Shown piece after piece: positions 55,488-63,302 of a stretch of DNA of 64,000 bases; the stretch's first letter is position 1, and every line of letters begins with the position of its first letter. Below the pieces are notes generated by a model. That model was given only the letters and a program-made list of their open reading frames with translations, was not told the DNA's origin and did no database searches. The position numbers were made by a program, and so were the translations under genes. Source of the DNA: Yoonia ponticola (GTDB lineage Bacteria > Pseudomonadota > Alphaproteobacteria > Rhodobacterales > Rhodobacteraceae); the NCBI RefSeq assembly GCF_014199395.1, contig NZ_JACIJM010000002.1, forward strand, positions 1 through 64,000, in the 5' to 3' direction.

Positions 55488-56647
55488 AACGGATCGTGAA
55501 AGCGTTCGGTGTCTTAGCCGTCATCGCACTCATCGCGGCTTTCACCTTTGCCCCCGGCTACGTCGAAGCAGAACGCAACGCAGTCCGCCCGCACGCCCCC
55601 TACACAGTCAGTGACGCCGCCCAATCACTGCACAACAGCCTGATCATCGGCGACTGGCACGCGGACTCACTTCTGTGGAAACGCGACCTGCTTGCTCACG
55701 GGACACGCGGCCAAGTCGACGTGCCGCGCCTCATCGCCGGTAACGTTGCGCTGCAAATGTTCACCGCCGTCACGAAAAGTCCGGCGGGCCAAAACTACCA
55801 CAGCAACGACAGTGACGCGGCCGACAACATCACCCTGCTCGCCGTCGCACAGCTCTGGCCTCCACGCACATGGAATAGCCTGTTCGAGCGGGCAATGTAC
55901 CAAGCTGAAAAGCTACAAAATTTCGCCGAAAACAGCGACGCACTCCGCGTAATCACAACGAAATCCGACCTCGAACAACTGCTCTCAGACCGCGCAGCAG
56001 GTCAACAGGTCGTCGGCGGACTGCTCGGCATAGAAGGCGCGCACCCGCTCGAAGGCGACATCACGAACCTCGATCATCTTGAAAACGCAGGCTACCGGAT
56101 GATCGGCTTACAGCACTTTTTCGATAACGCTTTGGGTGGCTCGCTCCATGGCGCAGACGACCACGGCCTCACCGACTTTGGCACGCAAGTCGTCATGGAA
56201 ATCGCCGCCCGCAATCTGATCCTCGACGTGGCACATTCATCCCCGCAAACCGTGCGCGACGTGCTCGCAATAACCGACATGCCCATCGTCGTCAGCCACA
56301 CAGGCGTCCACAATGTCTGCCCGGTCAAACGCAACTACCCCGACAATCTGATGCAAGACATCGCAGCAACGGGCGGCATCATCGGGATCGGCTACTGGCG
56401 CGATGTGCTCTGCGACGACAGCCCCGCAGGCATCGCAAAATCCATTCAAGCGGCAATTAGTCTGGTCGGCGAAAACCACGTCAGCCTTGGATCCGACTTC
56501 GACGGATCCGTGACAACGGCCCTCGACACATCTGAACTCGCAGCAATCACCCAAGCCCTGCTCGACCTCAACATCCCCGAAACGCAAATTCGCAAAGTCA
56601 TGGGCGAAAATATGGTGCGCGTCCTACGCGACCGGTTGCCCAACTAA
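55484..56647 (+). CDS. Membrane dipeptidase (peptidase M19)
   Basis: 387 residues from a GTG start. One N-terminal membrane anchor (AFGVLAVIALIAAFTFAPGYVEA). Metal-binding motifs of renal-dipeptidase type: IIGDWHADSLLW near residue 53, GIEGAHPLEG (bridging Glu), LDVAHSSPQTV, VSHTGVH and LGSDFDGS near 330. Hydrolyses dipeptides in the periplasm; co-translation with a murein hydrolase suggests a role in wall peptide recycling. Confidence 0.92.
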   Translation: MKRIVKAFGVLAVIALIAAFTFAPGYVEAERNAVRPHAPYTVSDAAQSLHNSLIIGDWHADSLLWKRDLLAHGTRGQVDVPRLIAGNVALQMFTAVTKSPAGQNYHSNDSDAADNITLLAVAQLWPPRTWNSLFERAMYQAEKLQNFAENSDALRVITTKSDLEQLLSDRAAGQQVVGGLLGIEGAHPLEGDITNLDHLENAGYRMIGLQHFFDNALGGSLHGADDHGLTDFGTQVVMEIAARNLILDVAHSSPQTVRDVLAITDMPIVVSHTGVHNVCPVKRNYPDNLMQDIAATGGIIGIGYWRDVLCDDSPAGIAKSIQAAISLVGENHVSLGSDFDGSVTTALDTSELAAITQALLDLNIPETQIRKVMGENMVRVLRDRLPN

Positions 56648-56649
56648 GA

Positions 56650-56735
56650 CTTCATTTCGCCAAAACAACTCCCGCCGGAGGCTACACCTCGGGACGGCGG
56701 GTGGGGCGTCGGCGCAGCCGCGCGTCACCCCGTCG
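56650..56735 (+). repeat. Dispersed repeat family A, copy 4, with GC-rich tail
   Basis: Family A core (56650-56671) followed by CCGCCGGAGGC, shared with the copy at 60324, and then a GC-rich inverted stretch (GGGACGGCGGGTGGGGCG ... CACCCCGTCGTC). It lies in the convergent gap between the dipeptidase and smc. Confidence 0.8.
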
Positions 56736-56740
56736 TCAAC

Positions 56741-59700
56741 TCAAGCAACCATCGCCTCGGCCTTTTTCAGATCAACCGACACAAGCTGCGACACGCCCTG
56801 CTCGCCCATCGTCACACCAAACAACCGATCCATCCGCGACATCGTCACCGCATGGTGCGTGATGATCAGGAACCGCGTATCCGTGCGCCGCGTCATCTCG
56901 TCCAGCATATCACAGAACCGGTTCACGTTTGCATCATCCAACGGCGCATCCACCTCGTCCAGCACACAAATCGGGGCGGGGTTCGCGAGGAACACCGCAA
57001 AGATCAACGCCATCGCCGTCAGCGTTTGCTCTCCACCGGACAGCAACGACAATGTCGACAACTTCTTACCCGGTGGCTGACACAGTATCTCAAGGCCCGC
57101 ATCCAGCGGATCATCCGATTCCACCAATTCCAACCGCGCTTCGCCGCCGCCAAACAAGTGGGTGAACAACAGACCAAAGTTCTCGTTCACCTGTTCAAAA
57201 GCCGTCAGCAGCCGCTCGCGACCTTCCTTGTTCAACGACGCAATCCCAGTCCGCAGCGTGGCAATCGCGCCTTCCAAATCGGACTTCTCATTTACCAGCA
57301 GGTCATGCTCAGTCTGTACCTCTTTCGCGTCTTCCTCAGCCCGCAAATTCACGGCCCCCAAGGCATCCCGCTGGCGCTTAAACCCGTTCACCTGACCTTC
57401 AATAACCTCAGCCGCAGGCATGTCCTCGACCGCGACGTCCAATCGCGCCAGCAACTCTGCTGGCAACATGTCTTGGCTTTCCATGATCCGTTCTTCGGCA
57501 TAGGCAACCGTTTCCTTAGCCGCATCCGACCGCGCCTCTGACCGCGCCCGTGCTTCGCGTGCCTCAGACGCTGTGCGCTCCGCATCGCGCTCCGCGACAG
57601 CCGCATTGCGCAACGCCGTCTCACCCGTCACCAGCACATCCGCCGCAGCCATCCGCCGCCCTTCGGCCTCGTCAATCGCATCGGCCAACTCAGCCCGTTT
57701 CTCTGCGATTTCCTCTGGGGCCGCTGCCGCTTCAAGCAATTCCGCCTCGGATACAGATCGCCGATCAGCCAGTTCTGATGTCCGTTTATTCGCTGTTTCC
57801 AAACGATATTTCCAGCCAGAGACCTCTTTCGTGATCTCTTGCGACCGCTTCAACCGCGCATCACCTTCGCGGCGCAATTCGTCGTGTGCAGACCTGCGGG
57901 TCATCATCATGATCCGCGCCGCCTCTACGGTCATCTTGATATCTTCAACGCGACCACGCGCCTCTGGCAAATCCTCTAGCCCAGTCGCCGCATTCTCTGC
58001 TTCAACCAACGCACGCCGCGCCACTGTCGCCTCGTCCTCGTAGCGTTTCATCGCGAGACCTGACGCCTCTAGCTTGCCCTCCGCCAGATCACGATCCGCT
58101 TCGGCACGCGACGCCGCCCTGTTCGCATCAGCGACCAAACGGTCCGCATTGCGCCGCGCCGTGCGGGCCTGTTGGTCCGCGTCGGTCAAATCCTTCAATC
58201 GCCGCGTCAGAATCTCGTGGGCTTGTGCTGCGCCCGTGGCCCGCGCCGACACTTCTTCCAAATCGCGCTTTAGCTCGACCAAACGGTTCAACTGCTGCAA
58301 CCGCAAGGCAGCCGCTGACGGGGCATCCTCTGACGCAGCACGGAACCCGTCCCAGCGCCAGACATCGCCCTCAACAGACACAAGCCGCTGACCCGGTTTC
58401 AAAACCGCTTGCAACTGTGCGCCTTCTTCTTGGCGGACCAAGCCCACTTGGGACATCCGGCGCTCAAGCACCTCAGGCACATCAACAAATTCGGTCAATG
58501 GTTGCACCGAATCCGGCAAAGCCTGCACCGATAAATACGCAGGCAAATTCGCCCAACCAGACGCGGCATCAGGCGAAATCGCAGGGGCGCGCAGATCGTC
58601 AGCCAAGGCAGCACCCAGCGCCTTTTCATAGCCCGACTTCACCGTCAGCAGGTCCAAGACCTGCCCACCCTCAGCCGTATCGCGTTCGACCAGTTTCGCC
58701 AGCGCATTGACCTCTGCACGCAGTGCATTCGCCTCGCCTTCGGCCTCTGACCGCTGGGACCGCGCATCGCTTTCCATCGTCTGACATTCAGCGCGGGCGG
58801 CTTCGGTCTCGACCAACGTCTCATCCGCATTCTCAGCCGTCGCAACCGCCTGCTCTTCGGCCTCGCCCGCCGCGGCAAAATCCGCCTCGGCTTTCGCCAA
58901 CGCCTCACGCGCAGCGCCCATCGCATCCTTAGCACGCGCGGCTTCGGTCTCGTTTTTCTCAAGCGTCGTGCGGCAATCATCCAGCAAACGTTTCGCAGAC
59001 TGATGACGCGCCGCCAAACGGGCCACATCCTCGGTCAACGCCTGCAAATCATCTTCGCGCTCTTGCAGCTTCGCAGCACCCTCGCGGGCCGCCGCATTCG
59101 CCTCTTCCAACGCGTCTTCGTGACCAACACCAGCCTTGGCGATCTCGGTGGCTTCCCACTCTAACCGCTCAATCGTGTCACCCGCATCACGGTTCAACCC
59201 GCCTTCGCGATCCATATCTTTGGTCAGCTGCTCGATCCGCGATTCCAGCGTCGCAATCGTCTCAACCGCGCGGCTTTCCTGCTCTTTCAGCGTATCGCGC
59301 TGAACCATCAACCGCTGCAATACTGCCGCCGCAATCGCTTCCTCTTCGCGCAAGGCTGGCAATGCTTCCTCAGCCAATTGCCGCGCGGTGCCAGCTTGCA
59401 GTGCATCCTTTTCAGCCGCTTTCGCAGCCGTCGTGCGGTCGCGCAACTGCGTCGTCGCTGCGATCAAACCTTCATCTGCCTCGCGCCAACGGCGATACAG
59501 CAACATGCCCTCGGCCTGCCGCAACGCATCGCCAATTTCGCGATACTTCGCCGCTTGGCGCGCCTGACGCGCAAGTTGCGACAACTGCGATGCCAATTGC
59601 TCAACCACATCATCAACGCGGGTCAAATTGGTTTCCGCGCCTTTCAACTTCAACTCAGCCTCATGGCGGCGCTGATACAGACCGGAAATCCCTGCCGCTT

Positions 59701-60196
59701 CTTCCAAAATCCGGCGACGAGCCTTGGGCTTTGCGTTGATCAGTTCCGCAATCTGACCCTGACGCACCAGCGCAGGCGAATGGGCACCGGTTGACGCATC
59801 TGCAAACAACATCTGCACATCACGGGCGCGAACGTCTTTGGTGCTGACCTTATACGCAGACCCCGCATCACGGGTAATCCGGCGCACAACTTCCAAATTG
59901 TCCGTGTCGTTAAACGCAGCAGGGGCAAGCCGGTCAAAGTTATCAATGTGCAGCGACACTTCCGCAAAGTTCCGCGCAGGCCGCGTCACTGTACCAGCAA
60001 AAATCACATCTTCCATGCCGCCGCCACGCATCGCCTTGGCGCGATTCTCGCCCATGACCCAACGCAACGCTTCCAACAGATTGGATTTCCCGCAGCCATT
60101 TGGCCCAACGACGCCCGTCAAACCATCCGCGATCACCAGTTCAGTCGGATCCACGAAGCTCTTAAAGCCATTCAAACGAAGCTTACTAAAACGCAC
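56741..60196 (-). CDS. smc: Chromosome segregation protein SMC
   Basis: 1151 residues from a GTG giving the usual MRFSKLRLNGFKSFVDPTELVI; a TTG at 60205 would add three. N-terminal Walker A GVVGPNGCGKSNLLEALRW near residue 30, long coiled coils with Ala/Glu/Arg-rich heptads, a hinge domain near 505-625 (VLDLLTVKSGYEKALGAALADDLRAP), and the C-terminal ABC half with signature LSLLSGGEQTLTAMALIFAVF and Walker B CVLDEVDAPLDDANVNRF near 1090. Condenses and segregates the chromosome with ScpAB (not in window). Confidence 0.96.
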   Translation of the reverse strand: MRFSKLRLNGFKSFVDPTELVIADGLTGVVGPNGCGKSNLLEALRWVMGENRAKAMRGGGMEDVIFAGTVTRPARNFAEVSLHIDNFDRLAPAAFNDTDNLEVVRRITRDAGSAYKVSTKDVRARDVQMLFADASTGAHSPALVRQGQIAELINAKPKARRRILEEAAGISGLYQRRHEAELKLKGAETNLTRVDDVVEQLASQLSQLARQARQAAKYREIGDALRQAEGMLLYRRWREADEGLIAATTQLRDRTTAAKAAEKDALQAGTARQLAEEALPALREEEAIAAAVLQRLMVQRDTLKEQESRAVETIATLESRIEQLTKDMDREGGLNRDAGDTIERLEWEATEIAKAGVGHEDALEEANAAAREGAAKLQEREDDLQALTEDVARLAARHQSAKRLLDDCRTTLEKNETEAARAKDAMGAAREALAKAEADFAAAGEAEEQAVATAENADETLVETEAARAECQTMESDARSQRSEAEGEANALRAEVNALAKLVERDTAEGGQVLDLLTVKSGYEKALGAALADDLRAPAISPDAASGWANLPAYLSVQALPDSVQPLTEFVDVPEVLERRMSQVGLVRQEEGAQLQAVLKPGQRLVSVEGDVWRWDGFRAASEDAPSAAALRLQQLNRLVELKRDLEEVSARATGAAQAHEILTRRLKDLTDADQQARTARRNADRLVADANRAASRAEADRDLAEGKLEASGLAMKRYEDEATVARRALVEAENAATGLEDLPEARGRVEDIKMTVEAARIMMMTRRSAHDELRREGDARLKRSQEITKEVSGWKYRLETANKRTSELADRRSVSEAELLEAAAAPEEIAEKRAELADAIDEAEGRRMAAADVLVTGETALRNAAVAERDAERTASEAREARARSEARSDAAKETVAYAEERIMESQDMLPAELLARLDVAVEDMPAAEVIEGQVNGFKRQRDALGAVNLRAEEDAKEVQTEHDLLVNEKSDLEGAIATLRTGIASLNKEGRERLLTAFEQVNENFGLLFTHLFGGGEARLELVESDDPLDAGLEILCQPPGKKLSTLSLLSGGEQTLTAMALIFAVFLANPAPICVLDEVDAPLDDANVNRFCDMLDEMTRRTDTRFLIITHHAVTMSRMDRLFGVTMGEQGVSQLVSVDLKKAEAMVA

Positions 60197-60469
60197 GAGG
60201 TCCAACCCAAGATGATTCTAACGAAACGGTACAATCGCCCCACTGCCCTGCCAGTGTCAACAAACCCGCCCCGCATCTGGCGCAATCCGGCCACTTATCC
60301 ACAAGATATTGCGCAACCTTCCCCTTCATTTCGCCAAAACAACTCCCGCCGGAGGCATCCGAATTTTCAAGAAAATGCGACCACCGCCCAGCCACAGCGC
60401 CGCATCACCCCGTAAACCCGTCGGTTTCATCCTTGACGCCCCGCCGCCCTCAGCGCACAAAACATGGGC
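60197..60469. other. Divergent smc upstream region with composite repeat
   Basis: About 270 bases without a gene. It contains family A copy 5 (60324-60345) followed by CCGCCGGAGGCATC and a degenerate C palindrome CGAATTTTCAAGAAAATGCG (60360-60379). A 69-codon minus-strand frame here consists mostly of repeat sequence and is rejected. Confidence 0.6.
60324..60379 (+). repeat. Composite dispersed repeat (A copy 5 plus C palindrome)
   Basis: Same order and spacing as the copy at 40188-40242: family A core, CCGCCGGAGGCATC, then the palindromic AATTTTCnnGAAAAT block, here with a CAAG centre. The conserved order shows these form one composite element. Confidence 0.85.
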
Positions 60470-60675
60470 ATGGTTCCCCGCACGGTGCAAAGCATCAGGG
60501 GATCAAACGGGAATGTGGACGGGCCGATCCCAAATCGGGAGGCCTAAAACCACAGCCGCCCCCGCGACTGTATGCGGAGAGTGTTTTGTTAAGACGCCAC
60601 TGGGGCACCAAGAAATTGGGCAACCGGGAAGGCAACAAAGCGCATCGACCCGCAAGCCAGGAGACCGGCCTTGCA
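60470..60675 (+). promoter_or_regulatory. Cobalamin riboswitch
   Basis: Contains the ordered conserved blocks: GGTTCCCCGCACGGTGCAA, AAACGGGAATGTGG, CCACAGCCGCCCCCGCGACTG, GACGCCACTGGGG, ACCGGGAAGG and the B12 box AAGCCAGGAGACCGGCC (60655-60670). It lies 55-60 nt upstream of the CbiM-like gene. A small hairpin CCGCC ... GGCGG (60691-60706) just before the RBS is a likely expression-platform element. Coenzyme B12 binding would repress cobalt uptake and the downstream genes. Confidence 0.95.
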
Positions 60676-60724
60676 ACATATTGGAACAACCGCCGGGGAT
60701 GGCGGTGAACAAAGGATACGTACT

Positions 60725-61399
60725 ATGCACATCGAACCTGGCATTGTGACCGGCGCGAAAATCGTCCTGTCTTACGCAACAGCGGCAGGCGCCGTGGCCT
60801 ATTCCGGCAAACTCATTTGGGAAAATCTCGTCGCACGCGGCGCATTATCCCTGATCGGGCGCGGCGCAATCGCGACACTTGCCACAATCATCTTCTTTGA
60901 ACTGCTCCCGCACATGGCCGTCGGCGTGTCAGAAGTGCACCTCATCATGGGCTCCACCCTGCTCTTGATGCTCGGCACGGCCCCCGCCGCCATTGGCCTC
61001 GCGCTCGGTTTACTACTGCAAGGCTTGCTGTTCTCTCCCTTCGATCTGCCGCAATACGGCATGAACCTGACCACGCTGCTCGTGCCACTGCTCGGCCTGC
61101 ACGCCGTGACCAAAACACTGATCGCCAAAGGCACCGCCTACGTTGATCTGACCTACAAGCAAGCACTCGCCATGTCCGTGACTTACCAAGGCGGCATCGT
61201 CGCGTGGGTCGCGTTCTGGGCATTCTACGGCCAAGGCTTCGGCGCTGAAAACACGGCTTCCGTTCTCAGCTTTGGCGCGGCTTACATGACCGTGATCCTG
61301 CTGGAACCGCTCGTCGATCTTGGCGTCCTCGCAGGTGCCAAAGCCCTACGCGGCTTGGAAAAATCCGGTCTGGTATCCGACCGCCTCTACGCTGCGTAA
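60725..61399 (+). CDS. CbiM-like cobalt transporter permease
   Basis: 224 residues starting MHIEPGIVTGAKIVLSYATAAGA, about six membrane helices (FFELLPHMAVGVSEVHLIMGSTLLLMLGTAPAAIGLALGLLLQGLLF in the middle, with the CbiM-like Met/His-rich N-terminus). ECF-type cobalt S-component family. No CbiN/Q/O genes follow. The cobalamin riboswitch immediately upstream makes a cobalt import role likely. RBS AAAGGA. Confidence 0.87.
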   Translation: MHIEPGIVTGAKIVLSYATAAGAVAYSGKLIWENLVARGALSLIGRGAIATLATIIFFELLPHMAVGVSEVHLIMGSTLLLMLGTAPAAIGLALGLLLQGLLFSPFDLPQYGMNLTTLLVPLLGLHAVTKTLIAKGTAYVDLTYKQALAMSVTYQGGIVAWVAFWAFYGQGFGAENTASVLSFGAAYMTVILLEPLVDLGVLAGAKALRGLEKSGLVSDRLYAA

Positions 61400-61421
61400 T
61401 CACACACATTCGTACATGGCA

Positions 61422-61443
61422 TGACGGTCCCTCCTGGGGCCGT
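61422..61443 (+). terminator. Hairpin between the CbiM-like gene and cobW
   Basis: ACGGTCCC, loop TCCT, GGGGCCGT: an 8-bp stem with one G-T pair and little T run. Possibly a partial terminator or mRNA-stabilising hairpin. Confidence 0.4.
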
Positions 61444-61481
61444 TATGTCGTTTGAAACATCTCTTAACAAAGGCATCTCAC

Positions 61482-62555
61482 ATGGCCGCTAAAATCCCCG
61501 CCACCGTCGTCACAGGTTTCCTTGGGGCCGGTAAAACCACGCTGATCCGCCACATGCTGCAAAACGCCCAAGGCAAACGGATCGCGCTTATCATCAATGA
61601 ATTCGGCGACTTAGGCGTTGATGGCGATATCCTCAAAGGCTGCGGCGACGAGGTTTGCAGCAAAGACGATATCGTTGAACTGTCTAACGGCTGCATCTGC
61701 TGCACCGTGGCCGACGACTTTATCCCGACGATGGAACAGCTTTTGGCGCGTGATCCAAAGCCTGACCATATCGTGATTGAAACCTCTGGCCTCGCGCTGC
61801 CACAACCGCTGGTGCGTGCGTTCAACTGGCCCGGCATTTCGACCAAAGTGACAGTAGATGGCGTCGTCACAGTGGTAGACGGACGCGCAGTCACAGACGG
61901 CCAATTCGCGCACAACATCGCGGCAGTTGACGCGCAACGGGCGCAGGACGAAAACCTCGACCACGAAACACCGCTATCCGAACTGTTCGAAGACCAGATC
62001 GCCTGCGCCGACATGATCGTGGTGAACAAAGCAGACTTGCTGACAGACGACGAGGTCACGACGCTGGTGACCAAACTCAAAACAGACGCCCGCGCAGGCG
62101 TTCAAGTCGTCAAAGCATCCATGGGCGCACTGCCCGTTGATGTGCTGCTCGGCCAAGGCGTAGGCTCTGAATCCGACCTCGAAGCACGCCACGAAATCCA
62201 CCACCATCATCACCACCACGATGACGACGATGACCACCACGACGATCATCATCACGAACATGAACACGGCCACGACGAATTCGAGTCCTTCATTGTCACA
62301 CGCGGTGAAATCGCCGATTCAGCTGCATTTGTTAGCCAAGTCACCGACACAATCCGCGCCCACAATATCCTGCGCCTCAAAGGGTTTGTCGCGGTCGCAG
62401 GCAAACCAATGCGGCAAACCCTGCAAGCCGTCGGCCCCCGCGTGGACACTTACTTCGATCAACCCTTCGGCGACGCACCCCGCGAAACCCGCCTCGTGGT
62501 GATCGGCGAAGCTGGCCTCGACCAAGCCGCAATCACAAAAGCCCTGACAGCATGA
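61482..62555 (+). CDS. cobW: CobW, G3E-family cobalt metallochaperone GTPase
   Basis: 357 residues from the ATG giving MAAKIPATVVTGFLGAGKTTLIRHML. GTPase motifs: GFLGAGKTTL (Walker A), NEFGDLGVDGDIL, CxCC in NGCICCTVADDF near residue 75, NKADLL near 185. A histidine/aspartate-rich segment (EIHHHHHHHDDDDDHHDDHHHEHEH, cut here to the core) near residue 235 likely binds cobalt. CobW_C domain at the end. Delivers Co(II) to cobaltochelatase CobNST; cobN follows. Confidence 0.96.
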   Translation: MAAKIPATVVTGFLGAGKTTLIRHMLQNAQGKRIALIINEFGDLGVDGDILKGCGDEVCSKDDIVELSNGCICCTVADDFIPTMEQLLARDPKPDHIVIETSGLALPQPLVRAFNWPGISTKVTVDGVVTVVDGRAVTDGQFAHNIAAVDAQRAQDENLDHETPLSELFEDQIACADMIVVNKADLLTDDEVTTLVTKLKTDARAGVQVVKASMGALPVDVLLGQGVGSESDLEARHEIHHHHHHHDDDDDHHDDHHHEHEHGHDEFESFIVTRGEIADSAAFVSQVTDTIRAHNILRLKGFVAVAGKPMRQTLQAVGPRVDTYFDQPFGDAPRETRLVVIGEAGLDQAAITKALTA

Positions 62556-63004
62556 TCATCGTGGCGGAAACAGACCCGCGTGAACCCGAAACCACAGCGC
62601 TGCTCAAGCAAAGCCATGCGCTGATGGAATCCCTGTTTCCGCCCGAAGATAACTTCTACCTCGATATCGACGACCTCGTGTCGCCCGACATTAAATTCTA
62701 CACGGCCCGCGAAGGCGGCACAGTTCTGGGGACAGGCGCCATCGCGCTGAAACCCGACTACGCCGAAGTGAAATCCATGTTCGTCGCCGAATCCGCACGC
62801 GGCAAAGGCGTGGCAGGCGCAATCCTACGCCAACTCGAAGACACCGCCCGCGATGCAGGTGTCCAAATCATGAAACTGGAAACAGGCGACCTGCTACACG
62901 CAGCGCACCGTCTTTACGAACGCCACGGCTTCACCCGTTGTGGCGTCTTCGGCCCATACATCATCGCAGGGTCTTCCATCTTCATGGAAAAACCCCTGAC
63001 ATGA
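62552..63004 (+). CDS. GNAT-family N-acetyltransferase
   Basis: 150 residues overlapping cobW as ATGA. Acetyl-CoA motif A: VKSMFVAESARGKGVAGAILRQLE near residue 72, followed by LETGDLLHAAHRLYERHGFTRCG. Substrate unknown. Co-translation with cobW suggests a B12- or metal-related job, but GNATs are promiscuous, so this is weak. Confidence 0.88.
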   Translation: MIIVAETDPREPETTALLKQSHALMESLFPPEDNFYLDIDDLVSPDIKFYTAREGGTVLGTGAIALKPDYAEVKSMFVAESARGKGVAGAILRQLEDTARDAGVQIMKLETGDLLHAAHRLYERHGFTRCGVFGPYIIAGSSIFMEKPLT

Positions 63005-63020
63005 CGCACAGCCACCCCAG

Positions 63021-63068
63021 TTTCTTTGACTTCTTCTATATCCCGGGGGCTTGGGGGCTGGCCCCCAA
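63021..63068 (+). repeat. Dispersed repeat family B, copy 4
   Basis: TTTCTTTGACTTCTTCTATA, then CCCGGGGG and the palindrome TTGGGGGCTGGCCCCCAA (63051-63068). Downstream of the GNAT gene; convergent gap with the 55-aa gene. Confidence 0.8.
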
Positions 63069-63087
63069 TCAGCGCCGCCTTTGCGGA

Positions 63088-63255
63088 CTACGCGTCGTCC
63101 TTCTTAGCCTCAGCCGCCGCCTTCATCCGCGCCAGCAATTCAGCTTTTGTTTCGCGCGCACCAAACGGCTTTTTGCCGGACCCGTGGGCGTTATGCTCAC
63201 TATGTCTCGGTTGGTTTTTGCCCTTCTTGGGCGAACCTGCAGCTTTATAATCCAT
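63088..63255 (-). CDS. Small basic hypothetical protein, 55 aa
   Basis: ORF starting MDYKAAGSPKKGKNQPRHSEH, then GSGKKPFGARETKAELLARMKAAAEAKKDDA, with AGAGG eight bases before the ATG. Highly basic and Ala-rich, with a C-terminal helix and disordered N-terminus. It looks like a genuine small conserved roseobacterial gene (regular coding bias, good RBS) although function is unknown. Divergent from cobN. Confidence 0.7.
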   Translation of the reverse strand: MDYKAAGSPKKGKNQPRHSEHNAHGSGKKPFGARETKAELLARMKAAAEAKKDDA

Positions 63256-63302
63256 GTCTTCGACCTCTCATTTGACGCGCACTTAACACGAGGCAAAACC
63301 AG

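Noticed and set aside
60186..60395. 69-codon minus-strand ORF upstream of smc
   Set aside because: Largely composed of the family A/C repeat element; same phrase (SCFGEMK) appears wherever the repeat is translated.
61482..62555. His/Asp repeats in cobW and cbiX as possible nucleotide repeats (CAC/GAT microsatellite)
   Set aside because: The protein-level metal-binding function explains them; codon use varies along the runs and there is no tract suggesting slippage.
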